A stretch of 64,000 bases of DNA from Clostridium algoriphilum (GTDB lineage Bacteria > Bacillota > Clostridia > Clostridiales > Clostridiaceae), in contig NZ_JAIZZK010000013.1 in NCBI RefSeq assembly GCF_020443705.1, positions 1-64,000 of the forward strand, written 5' to 3'. Shown piece after piece: positions 1 to 7,313 of the stretch. The notes under the pieces were generated by a model that saw nothing but the letters and a program-made list of their open reading frames with translations, was not told the origin of the DNA and did no database searches. The first letter of the stretch is position 1, and every line of letters begins with the position of its first letter. The position numbers and the translations under genes are program-made.

Positions 1-162
1 TTGAACAGGACATTCTTTAAGACAGGCAGTACATCCCCAGCACTCCTCGGGATATTTTATAAAAGCTTTTGAGTCATCCTTTTTAAATATAAGATTCCCC
101 GGGCAAGTCTGAAGGCATTTACCGCAACCCACACATTTTTGTGGATCTATTTTAATGCTCAT
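1..162 (-). CDS. AprB-like 4Fe-4S ferredoxin subunit of adenylylsulfate reductase (partial, C-terminus outside window)
   Basis: The 54 visible codons begin MSIKIDPQKCVGCGKCLQTC and include a second cluster of WGCTACLKEC type. This gives two CxxCxxC...C motifs typical of an 8-iron ferredoxin. The protein is expected to pass electrons to the flavoprotein subunit encoded just upstream, which reduces APS to sulfite and AMP. Its ATG at 160-162 overlaps the end of the aprA-like gene by 11 bases, so the two are probably translationally coupled in one leftward operon with cysC. The gene runs off the left edge and its full length is unknown. The AprB assignment rests mainly on context; by sequence alone it is a 2[4Fe-4S] ferredoxin. 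Confidence 0.85.
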   Translation of the reverse strand, partial: MSIKIDPQKCVGCGKCLQTCPGNLIFKKDDSKAFIKYPEECWGCTACLKECPVQ

Positions 163-1831
163 AAACTTCATCTCGCTTTACTAAGTTTCTAAAGACAACT
201 TGAACTTTGCCATCTTTATAAATTGTATTAACATATTTAAGCAAGTTTTCATCTTTTTCCTTGTAATCTGCATTCTCACCATAACATTTCCACCTGGTTT
301 CTTTTCTCCCTAGAAGATGAACTATTAACACTTTGCAAACATATAATCTATCAATAACCTCATATATCTGCAATAGTTCCCTCATCCCTTTTGCCCTCAA
401 TTTACCTGAAATGAGTAAAAGCTCCTCTATTTTCTCCCTTGCAAGAAGCAATCTTTTAGAATTATACACATAGTTTTTAGATATACCCCCTGCATATTCA
501 TCCATTACCTTTTGCATAGCCTCTTCAACGTTATTTATAGAAAACATACTTTCCTCATCTATTAGAAAAGTTTCTAAATATAAAGCTTTAGTGTTTATTT
601 CTTCTTGCTGTATATACTTGTTTTTCTTGTTTTTTATGAATTCAGTTGCAGCATCAGCTGCAATTTCACCTTCTACAAAACAACCTGTTACATATTTTTT
701 AGGGCTTCCTCCTGCCACATCCCCAGCTGCATATAAACCAGAAATAGTTGTGGCACGCTTAGCATCTACCCAATAACCACTAGCCGCATGCCCACCAACT
801 ACATAAGGTTCTGTGCCTTCAATCTCTAGATTTTGAGAGCTAGGACCTAATCCATCCTCAATCCATTTCAGTGTCTGAGCTGGGGCCATATTAAGATATG
901 CCTTATAAAGTTCATCTTCAACTTCTATTGACACCCCCTTAGTTTTTAAGTAGCAAGGGCCTAGACCTTTCTTATTTTCCTCCACAGTGGCGTGAAGCCT
1001 TGTAATCGTTGTTGGCTTGCCATAATTTTTTACATACTCATTATCATAGGCATTAACTTGTTTTGCACCAATACCTTGAGCCACTGTGCCTGTAGGTGCT
1101 ATGGTATCCTTACATCTAAGTGCTATGAACCTCATTTCAAAAGAAGTCATTTCAGCACCTGCTCTTATGCCCATAGCATAACCTGCCCCAGTATTAAATG
1201 GTGAATACCACATCTTATGTTTCGAAAATCCGGGGTTATTAGGTTTATAGAGGCCTGAAGCTCCACCAGTTGTACAAATAACAGCCTTAGAATATATCAC
1301 ATAAAATATATTCTCTTGTATATTAAACCCGTAAGCACCAATAACTACGTTACCTTTCATAATGTAATCTATAATATTTACTTTATTTAACACCGTTACG
1401 TTTTTCTTTGAGTTAACCTCATTTGCAAGAAGGGGTTTTATGTTTTCCCCATTAATTTTAATACTTCGTTTGCCACGAGTAACGTATTGTCCATCTGAAT
1501 CCTTTAATATAGTAAGGCCTATACTTTCCATGTTTTTTGTAACCTTATTCAAGTTTTTAGCAATAGAATATACCAGATCTTCTCTTATAATTCCCTCTGC
1601 TTCATTTTTAACATAGTCTACGAAGTCTTCAGGTGTATATCCATTATTAATATAGGCATTAATTGCATTAACACCAGCCGCTAAACATCCACTTCTTTTT
1701 ATATTAGCTTTATCCACTACTATAATGTTCATATCTTCTTGCTTACTTAAGGTTAATGCAGCATAACATCCAGAAGTACCTCCACCAACAACTAATACAT
1801 CAGTTTCCAATATTATTGTTTCTAGCTTCAT
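152..1831 (-). CDS. aprA: Adenylylsulfate reductase alpha subunit-like flavoprotein (AprA family)
   Basis: This 559-residue FAD protein of the fumarate reductase/AprA family has an N-terminal dinucleotide-binding motif GGGTSG at residues 16-21. A second FAD-contacting segment, TISGLYAAGDVAGG, lies in the C-terminal half. The segment around YSPFNTGAGYAMGIRAGAEM resembles AprA. The expected reaction is two-electron reduction of adenosine 5'-phosphosulfate to sulfite and AMP in the cytoplasm, with electrons from the adjacent ferredoxin subunit. It is shorter than dissimilatory AprA of sulfate reducers (roughly 620-670 residues), as expected for the clostridial assimilatory type. It lies 9 bases after cysC and overlaps the ferredoxin gene, so cysC-aprA-aprB form one operon. 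L-aspartate oxidase or fumarate reductase is a less likely alternative because of the neighbours. Confidence 0.88.
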   Translation of the reverse strand: MKLETIILETDVLVVGGGTSGCYAALTLSKQEDMNIIVVDKANIKRSGCLAAGVNAINAYINNGYTPEDFVDYVKNEAEGIIREDLVYSIAKNLNKVTKNMESIGLTILKDSDGQYVTRGKRSIKINGENIKPLLANEVNSKKNVTVLNKVNIIDYIMKGNVVIGAYGFNIQENIFYVIYSKAVICTTGGASGLYKPNNPGFSKHKMWYSPFNTGAGYAMGIRAGAEMTSFEMRFIALRCKDTIAPTGTVAQGIGAKQVNAYDNEYVKNYGKPTTITRLHATVEENKKGLGPCYLKTKGVSIEVEDELYKAYLNMAPAQTLKWIEDGLGPSSQNLEIEGTEPYVVGGHAASGYWVDAKRATTISGLYAAGDVAGGSPKKYVTGCFVEGEIAADAATEFIKNKKNKYIQQEEINTKALYLETFLIDEESMFSINNVEEAMQKVMDEYAGGISKNYVYNSKRLLLAREKIEELLLISGKLRAKGMRELLQIYEVIDRLYVCKVLIVHLLGRKETRWKCYGENADYKEKDENLLKYVNTIYKDGKVQVVFRNLVKRDEVYEH

Positions 1832-1840
1832 TATAATCTC

Positions 1841-2434
1841 CTAACCAAGGCATTTTATATATTCTAATATCTTGTCTACACATTCATCTATGGATAACTC
1901 ATTCGTATTTATAATTATTTCGGGATTTTCAGGTTTTTCATAAGGCGAGGATATACCAGTAAATTCTTTAATCACGCCTGCTCTAGCCTTTTTATATAAG
2001 TTTTTGGGATCTCTTTTCTCACATTCATCTAGTGGACAATCCACAAAAACTTCAATAAAATCATTCCCTAGAGCCGCCCTAACCATGTCGCGATTTGCTT
2101 TTAGTGGAGATATAAAACATGCAATAGTTATAAGCCCAGCATCTACAAATAATTTTCCTATTTCACCAATACGTCTAATATTCTCATTTCTATCTTGAAG
2201 CGAAAATCCAAGATCTGAATTTATGCCTAAGCGTATATTATCTCCATCTAGTAAGTATGTTGCTTGACCACTCTCATTTAATATTATATCCAAACTGTTT
2301 GCTACTGTTGACTTACCAGAACCTGATAACCCCGTAAACCATAACAATTTAGACTTTTGCTTTAGTAAATTTTCCTTATGCTCTCTAGTTACAGAAGCAT
2401 CATGCCAGGTAAGATTTTCATTTTCTGTACTCAT
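1841..2434 (-). CDS. cysC: Adenylylsulfate kinase
   Basis: The 197-residue protein has the APS kinase P-loop GLSGSGKS at residues 35-42, a following DGDNIR segment and RRIGEIGKLFVDAG, all characteristic of CysC. The enzyme phosphorylates APS to PAPS with ATP. The length matches stand-alone CysC (about 200 residues). It is the first long gene of a leftward operon with the AprA- and AprB-like genes. The ribosome site is GGAGG seven bases before the ATG. A kinase making PAPS next to an APS reductase is a known clostridial arrangement, in which APS can be partitioned between direct reduction and PAPS formation. Sulfate adenylyltransferase genes are not visible here and may lie beyond the left edge. 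Confidence 0.93.
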   Translation of the reverse strand: MSTENENLTWHDASVTREHKENLLKQKSKLLWFTGLSGSGKSTVANSLDIILNESGQATYLLDGDNIRLGINSDLGFSLQDRNENIRRIGEIGKLFVDAGLITIACFISPLKANRDMVRAALGNDFIEVFVDCPLDECEKRDPKNLYKKARAGVIKEFTGISSPYEKPENPEIIINTNELSIDECVDKILEYIKCLG

Positions 2435-2462
2435 ATATTTTCGCCTCCATTAATTTTTGAAA

Positions 2463-2552
2463 CTAGACCCTATCAAGACCCCATTTATGTCTCATATTTT
2501 TTCTAATCTTGAAAAAACAGCCTAGCCCTTTGTAGAAGGAAGCATCTCCCAT
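2463..2552 (-). CDS. Possible 29-residue small protein upstream of cysC
   Basis: A short open frame begins MGDASFYKGLGCFFKIRK and ends 28 bases before cysC. A GGAGGG box at 2563-2568 lies 10 bases before the ATG, slightly long spacing. The frame also has an in-frame upstream ATG at 2570, but that one has no ribosome site. The peptide is basic with one cysteine and no recognisable domain. An alternative 11-codon peptide in another frame uses the same GGAGGG with better spacing, so a leader-peptide role cannot be excluded. I do not recognise the family. Confidence 0.4.
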   Translation of the reverse strand: MGDASFYKGLGCFFKIRKNMRHKWGLDRV

Positions 2553-2570
2553 GCCATTAAAACCCTCCAT

Positions 2571-3003
2571 GCAAAAGACCAGTTTAATAACTCATATATA
2601 TACTTTTTACTGTATAAATAAGTGTTGATTTGTATATTACACTAATCATATGTAGGCATTATGAAGAAACAACTTGAAAATTCATTCTACTGTTCATAAA
2701 TATGTTCATGGTTAATATAAATTGTTTTATTTACTAAGATAAATTGATTTTTTTATCCACCATGGTTATGGTTATTATAGGCTGAACTTTACATTTATGG
2801 TATTTTCCAAACATTTTTGTAGATATCTTTATATTACGATTAGTTTCGGTTATTATAGTTTAGTTTCGGTTATTATAGTAATGATAGCATCCATAAATTG
2901 ATAATATGATAGTAAGTGGAATCTAGAAAGTTGAAACTTTCATGCTATAGAAAAAATAATACTTTAACTGTTTACTATTAATTTTAAAGAGGAGTGTACA
3001 AAC
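2571..3003. promoter_or_regulatory. Divergent intergenic region between the sulfate operon and a two-component operon
   Basis: About 430 AT-rich bases separate the leftward sulfate operon from the rightward response regulator gene. I see no ORF with a ribosome site and no SAM riboswitch or T-box signature. The element GGTTATTATAG occurs three times (2770-2780, 2848-2858, 2868-2878), the last two inside a tandem repeat. Promoters for both operons must lie here but no -35/-10 pair can be assigned with confidence. Confidence 0.4.
2840..2879 (+). repeat. Perfect 20-bp tandem repeat upstream of the response regulator gene
   Basis: Two identical 20-base copies lie back to back at 2840-2859 and 2860-2879, each reading ttagtttcggttattatagt. 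The core GGTTATTATAG also occurs about 70 bases upstream at 2770-2780. Head-to-tail repeats of about 10 or 20 bases are the usual target form of OmpR/PhoB-type regulators, so an autoregulatory operator is plausible. A simple duplication is the alternative. Confidence 0.7.
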
Positions 3004-3684
3004 GTGGATAATATATTGATCATTGAAGACGAAGAAAAAATTTCAGAAGTACTAAAAGCATATCTCCAAAAAGAAGGCTATGGTGTCTATTCTACTACAA
3101 AGGGTATGGACGGAATAAAACTTTTCCAGAAAATTGGATTCAGCTTAGTCATATTAGACCTAATGTTACCAGATATATCTGGTGAAGAAGTGTGTAGTTT
3201 GCTCAGGAAAATATCCGAAGTGCATATCTTTATGCTTACAGCAAAGAGTACCTTAGAGGATAGAATAGAAGGATTAAACCTTGGAGCAGATGAGTATCTA
3301 GTTAAGCCTTTCAGCCCGCGAGAATTAACTGCAAGAGTAAATGCTTTATTTAGAAGGCTTAATATAAATAATCGTGAAACAAAGGTTTATAATAATGGTG
3401 ATTTAGAAATTAATTATGAGAATAGAATAGTCAAGGTAAAGGGTCATGAAATATCTCTTACACCAAATGAATTTGACATAGTACATGTTCTTTCATCGAA
3501 TGAGGGCAAAGTATTTACAAGGGAAAATCTCATTGAGAGAATTATGGGAATAGATTTTCAAGGTTTTGATAGAACAATAGATGTACACATTAAAAATATA
3601 CGAAAAAAGATAGAAGAAGACAGCAAAAATCCTAAATATATAGTAACCGTAACTAGAATTGGTTACAAATTTGGCGGTGATTAA
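3004..3684 (+). CDS. OmpR/PhoB-family response regulator
   Basis: The 226-residue protein has an N-terminal receiver domain with acidic pair E8/D9, phospho-acceptor Asp52 in ILDLMLP and the conserved Lys101 in VKPFSP. The winged-helix DNA-binding domain occupies about residues 125-225, ending in the typical VTVTRIGYKF. It starts with GTG; GAGGAG nine bases upstream supports this. The cognate histidine kinase follows after three bases. A perfect tandem repeat about 125 bases upstream could be its own binding site. It is clearly paralogous to the regulator at 6575, sharing for example the GEEVC segment and the GFDRT(I/V)DVH-type region. The signal sensed cannot be deduced. Confidence 0.93.
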   Translation: MDNILIIEDEEKISEVLKAYLQKEGYGVYSTTKGMDGIKLFQKIGFSLVILDLMLPDISGEEVCSLLRKISEVHIFMLTAKSTLEDRIEGLNLGADEYLVKPFSPRELTARVNALFRRLNINNRETKVYNNGDLEINYENRIVKVKGHEISLTPNEFDIVHVLSSNEGKVFTRENLIERIMGIDFQGFDRTIDVHIKNIRKKIEEDSKNPKYIVTVTRIGYKFGGD

Positions 3685-3687
3685 TTT

Positions 3688-5055
3688 ATGCAAAGCATAA
3701 GAAAGAGATTGAGTATTATTTTGGTAAGTGTCTCTATATTAGCACTTTTCTTATCTACACTCTTAGTAAATATAACAATATCAAAAACATTTAACAAGTA
3801 CTTAGTTGAAATACAAAATAAAAGGAATACTAGGATAATAAAATATTTAGAAGATGTGTATAAAAAAAATGGTAAGTGGTCAGAATCTTCCGGAGTAGAA
3901 ATCATGCATGAAGCTTATATGAGTAACTATGCCCTTACTCTTAGGAATGGAGACAAAAAGGTTGTTTGGGGAATGAACCCTCATGACATAGTTCAAAACA
4001 CTGATGTTAATATGAATGTTAAAAATGAAGGCGTTTATACTACAAGCACCTTTAAAATACAATCTAATGACAAGATTGTAGGATACCTAGAAATAGGACA
4101 ATATGGTCCGGTATTGTTATCTAGTGAAGATGTAAATTTTAAAATATCAGTAAATAAAAGTATTATATTAAGTGTTATACTTTCAATTTTAATAACAGTA
4201 TTAATTAGTCTGTTTATTTCAAAGCAGTTTTCTAATCCTATTAGGCAAGTTTCAAAGATTTCAATTGATCTTTCAAATGGTAATTATCGTGTAAGGTCAA
4301 ATCATAAGAGTAGTATTTTAGAATTTGAGGATTTAAGGAATAGTGTAAATATACTTGGAGAAAAGCTTCAGCATCAGGATGCGATTAGAAAAAGGTTAAT
4401 ATCAGATATATCTCATGAAGTTAGAACGCCCCTTAATATTCTTCAGAATAATTTAGAAGCTATGATCGATGGTATTTTCCAAGTAGACACTGAAAGATTA
4501 ACTTATCTTAATGAAGAAGTTATTAGGTTTGGAAAGCTTATAGACAATTTAAATGCCCTAAGAGAGGTTGAAGGAGAAAAAACAGCTTTAAATATGGAAC
4601 AAATTTCTTTTAGGGATATTCTTCTTTCAGTCGTAAAAGAATTTAAAATAATATCACAAAATAAAAATATTGATATGGTACTGGAATATAGTACCTGCAA
4701 ACAATATAATATTATAGGAGATAAAGATAAAATAAAACAGGTAATTATTAATTTGATTTCAAATGCTATTAAATTTACTAAAGAGAAAGGAAAGATTAAT
4801 ATTACTTTAAAAGAATCTGATGAACAAGTGATAATGAAAATAGAGGATACGGGCCTTGGGATTAAAGAGGAGGATTTACCTTATATATTCGAAAGATTGT
4901 ATAGAGGAGATAAAAGTAGACATGAAATAGAAGGTTCGGGGATAGGACTTACCATTGTAAAAAATATATTAACCCTTCATAAGGCAGACATAAAAGTGAA
5001 AAGTGAAGAGGGAAAAGGTAGCGTATTTACTGTGTATTTTAATAGGATTCTGTAA
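3688..5055 (+). CDS. Sensor histidine kinase (HAMP/HisKA/HATPase)
   Basis: This is a 455-residue membrane kinase. Transmembrane segments lie at about residues 9-30 and 157-178 and enclose an extracytoplasmic sensor of roughly 120 residues. HAMP follows (about 178-232), then the HisKA segment SDISHEVRTPL with His243, and an HATPase domain with N box near 355-360, DTGLG (387-391) and GSGIGLTIV (417 on). It starts three bases after the response regulator stop and forms a two-gene operon with it. It resembles the kinase at 7314 over its whole length, so the two pairs probably arose by duplication. The ligand is unknown; the metal-related neighbourhood makes a metal or envelope-stress signal possible but unproven. 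Confidence 0.92.
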   Translation: MQSIRKRLSIILVSVSILALFLSTLLVNITISKTFNKYLVEIQNKRNTRIIKYLEDVYKKNGKWSESSGVEIMHEAYMSNYALTLRNGDKKVVWGMNPHDIVQNTDVNMNVKNEGVYTTSTFKIQSNDKIVGYLEIGQYGPVLLSSEDVNFKISVNKSIILSVILSILITVLISLFISKQFSNPIRQVSKISIDLSNGNYRVRSNHKSSILEFEDLRNSVNILGEKLQHQDAIRKRLISDISHEVRTPLNILQNNLEAMIDGIFQVDTERLTYLNEEVIRFGKLIDNLNALREVEGEKTALNMEQISFRDILLSVVKEFKIISQNKNIDMVLEYSTCKQYNIIGDKDKIKQVIINLISNAIKFTKEKGKINITLKESDEQVIMKIEDTGLGIKEEDLPYIFERLYRGDKSRHEIEGSGIGLTIVKNILTLHKADIKVKSEEGKGSVFTVYFNRIL

Positions 5056-5073
5056 TTATAATACAAACACTAA

Positions 5074-5712
5074 CAAATAAATTGGATCGGTTGTAGAGAC
5101 CCAAATTTAGTCGACCTCATTTTAAAATTTAAAACAGATTCAGAATCTGTATATAACACCTGGTTTATTTATAATAACATGAGAATGAAAGCTTTTCGTT
5201 CAATTAGACGTGGAGTGATTGATACAATTAGATCAATTAAGGATGAAACCTTTGGAAATGATTTTAAGGGTTCCCCATTAGAAATCACATTGTCCTGTAT
5301 TACGGAGCAAAAACAAGTATTTAAAGAAGCTGCTCATCCATTCTATTGGAATCCTAAATTAAGAATTTTTGATATATATGAAAATGAAAATAATAAGAGA
5401 ATATTGGGACATGTCAGCTAATACGGCTGATAAGTTACTAAAGAAAATTATTAAACTTGATAGTTATCATATAAAAGGATTAGGTCCATCGGAGGCCAAT
5501 AGACTTTATTTTTTACAGCCAACTTTAATACCTCCATTTAATACCGCGATTTTAAAGGGCTTTAATGCCATTTTTGATGATAATAAAAAATTGAGTTAAT
5601 GGCAACAGTATTCACAAATGCAAATTATCTTTCACTAGAAACCTTTAATGAAATTATAAGATTATCCCCCACTGGTAAAGATGTACCTGCAAAACTTCAC
5701 CCTATCATTTAA
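5074..5712 (+). pseudogene. Frameshifted remnant of an unknown conserved-looking protein
   Basis: A continuous reading appears only if frames are joined. Frame one is open from 5074 and contains DSESVYNTWFIYNNMRMKAF and later [19 protein letters not shown], ending at 5421. A second frame takes over near 5390-5410 and carries [19 protein letters not shown] and [19 protein letters not shown], ending at 5599. A third short frame starts with an ATG at 5599 that overlaps that stop and runs to 5712. No ribosome site and no good start codon are seen for the first part. The sequence reads as real protein (aromatic, structured motifs) rather than chance. I do not recognise the family with certainty, and the third fragment may belong to a different gene. 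Confidence 0.6.
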
Positions 5713-5864
5713 CAAATATAACAATCATATTAGTATGTCCTAAAATTATCCACACATTCATATTTATTTTTACTACTGTTATCACTTAGAAACGTAATAG
5801 TTTCAGTAAAGAGTACTGCTTAATTTTAAGTAGTCATCTTTATTAAATAAAATACTATATGCAT

Positions 5865-6113
5865 TTACATAGGAGTCATTTTTCTACATTCATCAGCACA
5901 TGTGTGACATTCTGTAGTACATTTATCACAAATAGAAGCACAGAGTTTACAATGATCTTTTACAAGTTCATCATCCATTGACATAATCGACGCTGACATT
6001 TGGAACATTTGTGCACATTCAACAAGAATAATTATACAATTCTTTCTTGCACTAACATCAGGTTCATTTAAGCATGCTCTAAAGCATTCATAACATGTTT
6101 GCGCACAAAACAT
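5865..6113 (-). CDS. Cys-rich four-helix-bundle protein, DUF326/Csp copper-storage-like (short N-terminus)
   Basis: The 82-residue protein has about twelve cysteines in helical spacing, for example CAQTCYECFRAC near the start and CKLCASICDKCTTECHTC near the end. This is the pattern of the DUF326/Csp family, whose cytosolic members can bind many Cu(I) ions inside a four-helix bundle. Family members are usually about 105-135 residues, so the first helix is partly missing. No ribosome site is evident before this ATG, and an in-frame stop lies ten codons upstream, so N-terminal truncation is likely. Copper-type proteins at 9793 and 13552 fit a metal-handling role. Function after truncation is uncertain. 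Confidence 0.72.
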   Translation of the reverse strand: MFCAQTCYECFRACLNEPDVSARKNCIIILVECAQMFQMSASIMSMDDELVKDHCKLCASICDKCTTECHTCADECRKMTPM

Positions 6114-6240
6114 ACTATTTATACTGAAGATAGATATTTGTTATGTTAATTTATCCTCTTCATATTTTCTCCGCAATTATAGTTTATAATTTAATTATGT
6201 TAAAAGAATAAATATAAACTTGAACTAGGAGGTGTTTTTC

Positions 6241-6507
6241 ATGTTTTGCAATGGATTTTTAGGCTCTGGCTAGGGCACTGGAGTTGGAATGTTTCTTATG
6301 ATGGGCTTTGGATTTTTAATATTTCTAGCATTAATTTTCTCAGCTTTTAAACTAATGAAACTTAATTCACCTTCACCCTTCTCATTATCAAGTAATTCAG
6401 CATTAAATATATTAAATGAAAGATATGCTAAGGACGAAATTAATGAGGAAGAATATACTAAGAAGAAAATCATTCTTTCTAAAAAAACTAGGGGTAATCT
6501 CTTATAA
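6241..6507 (+). pseudogene. SHOCT-domain membrane protein interrupted by an in-frame amber codon
   Basis: A strong AGGAGGTG precedes an ATG at 6241 that opens MFCNGFLGSG and then meets TAG at 6271. The same frame continues with GTGVGMFLMMGFGFLIFLAL (a membrane helix) and a C-terminal SHOCT segment LNERYAKDEINEEEYTKKK. A TGG to TAG change would explain the stop (GSG-Trp-GTG). Translation could restart at the ATG at 6289, which has GGAG five to six bases upstream, giving a 72-residue protein that keeps the helix and SHOCT domain. SHOCT proteins of this size are common beside cation and copper genes, but their function is unknown. A second broken SHOCT gene lies at 14350. Confidence 0.75.
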
Positions 6508-6574
6508 TTTTATGTTGAATTAAATATCTATTTGATATAAACTAAATATTAATTAAGAATATTGGAGTGAAGAA

Positions 6575-7270
6575 ATGATTGAAAAAACTAGAATTTTAGT
6601 AGTTGATGATGAACAGAAGGTTCTAAATGTGATCGAAGCTTACTTAATCAAAGAAGGCTTTGAAGTTTTAACTTCTATGGATGGAGAAGATGCTTTAAAC
6701 ATATTTAAGAACGAACTAATACATTTAATTATATTAGATTTAATGCTCCCAAAAATGTCTGGTGAAGAAGTATGCAATAAAATTAGAGCTACCTCTTCAG
6801 TGCCAATTATCATGCTTACAGCAAAAACAGAAGAAGACAATAAAATAGACGGACTTGCTATTGGCGCCGATGATTACATAACTAAACCATTTAGCAATCC
6901 AGAACTAATTAGTAGGGTTAAAGCTATTATACGACGAACGTATAGAGATAATAATCCACTAGCAGAGCTATTAATTATTAATAAAGGTGATTTAGAGATA
7001 AATATTGGGAAAATGATTGTAAAAAAGCAAGGGCGACCTATTACTTTAACTGCTAATGAGTTTAAAATTTTAATTGCACTTTTAACTAATCCCGGGCAAG
7101 TATTCTCAAGAGAACAGTTAGTTAATAAATCTTTTGGTATAGACTATGAGGGGTTTGATCGAACTGTGGATACTCATATTAAAAATATTAGATATAAGAT
7201 AGAGGATGATCCGAAAAATCCAAGATATATAATTTCAATATATGGAATGGGGTATAAATTCCAGGGTTAA
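6575..7270 (+). CDS. OmpR/PhoB-family response regulator (second pair)
   Basis: The 231-residue regulator has a receiver domain with D11/D12, phospho-acceptor Asp55 in IILDLMLP and Lys104 in ITKPFS. A winged-helix output domain follows from about residue 130, ending IISIYGMGYKF. TTGGAGTG lies just upstream of the ATG. The kinase gene follows after 43 bases. It is closely similar to the regulator at 3004, including the GEEVC and GFDRTVDTHIKNIR segments, indicating duplicated two-component systems flanking small metal-type genes. Target genes are not known; the nearby SHOCT, DUF326 and copper-protein genes are candidates. Confidence 0.93.
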   Translation: MIEKTRILVVDDEQKVLNVIEAYLIKEGFEVLTSMDGEDALNIFKNELIHLIILDLMLPKMSGEEVCNKIRATSSVPIIMLTAKTEEDNKIDGLAIGADDYITKPFSNPELISRVKAIIRRTYRDNNPLAELLIINKGDLEINIGKMIVKKQGRPITLTANEFKILIALLTNPGQVFSREQLVNKSFGIDYEGFDRTVDTHIKNIRYKIEDDPKNPRYIISIYGMGYKFQG

Positions 7271-7313
7271 TTACCAAGAACTGAATACTAGTGAAAATAT
7301 GAGGTGGTTTTAA

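Noticed and set aside
2435-2650. Possible SAM riboswitch upstream of the sulfate operon.
   Set aside because: The S-box sequence blocks are absent; the region instead contains a short open frame.
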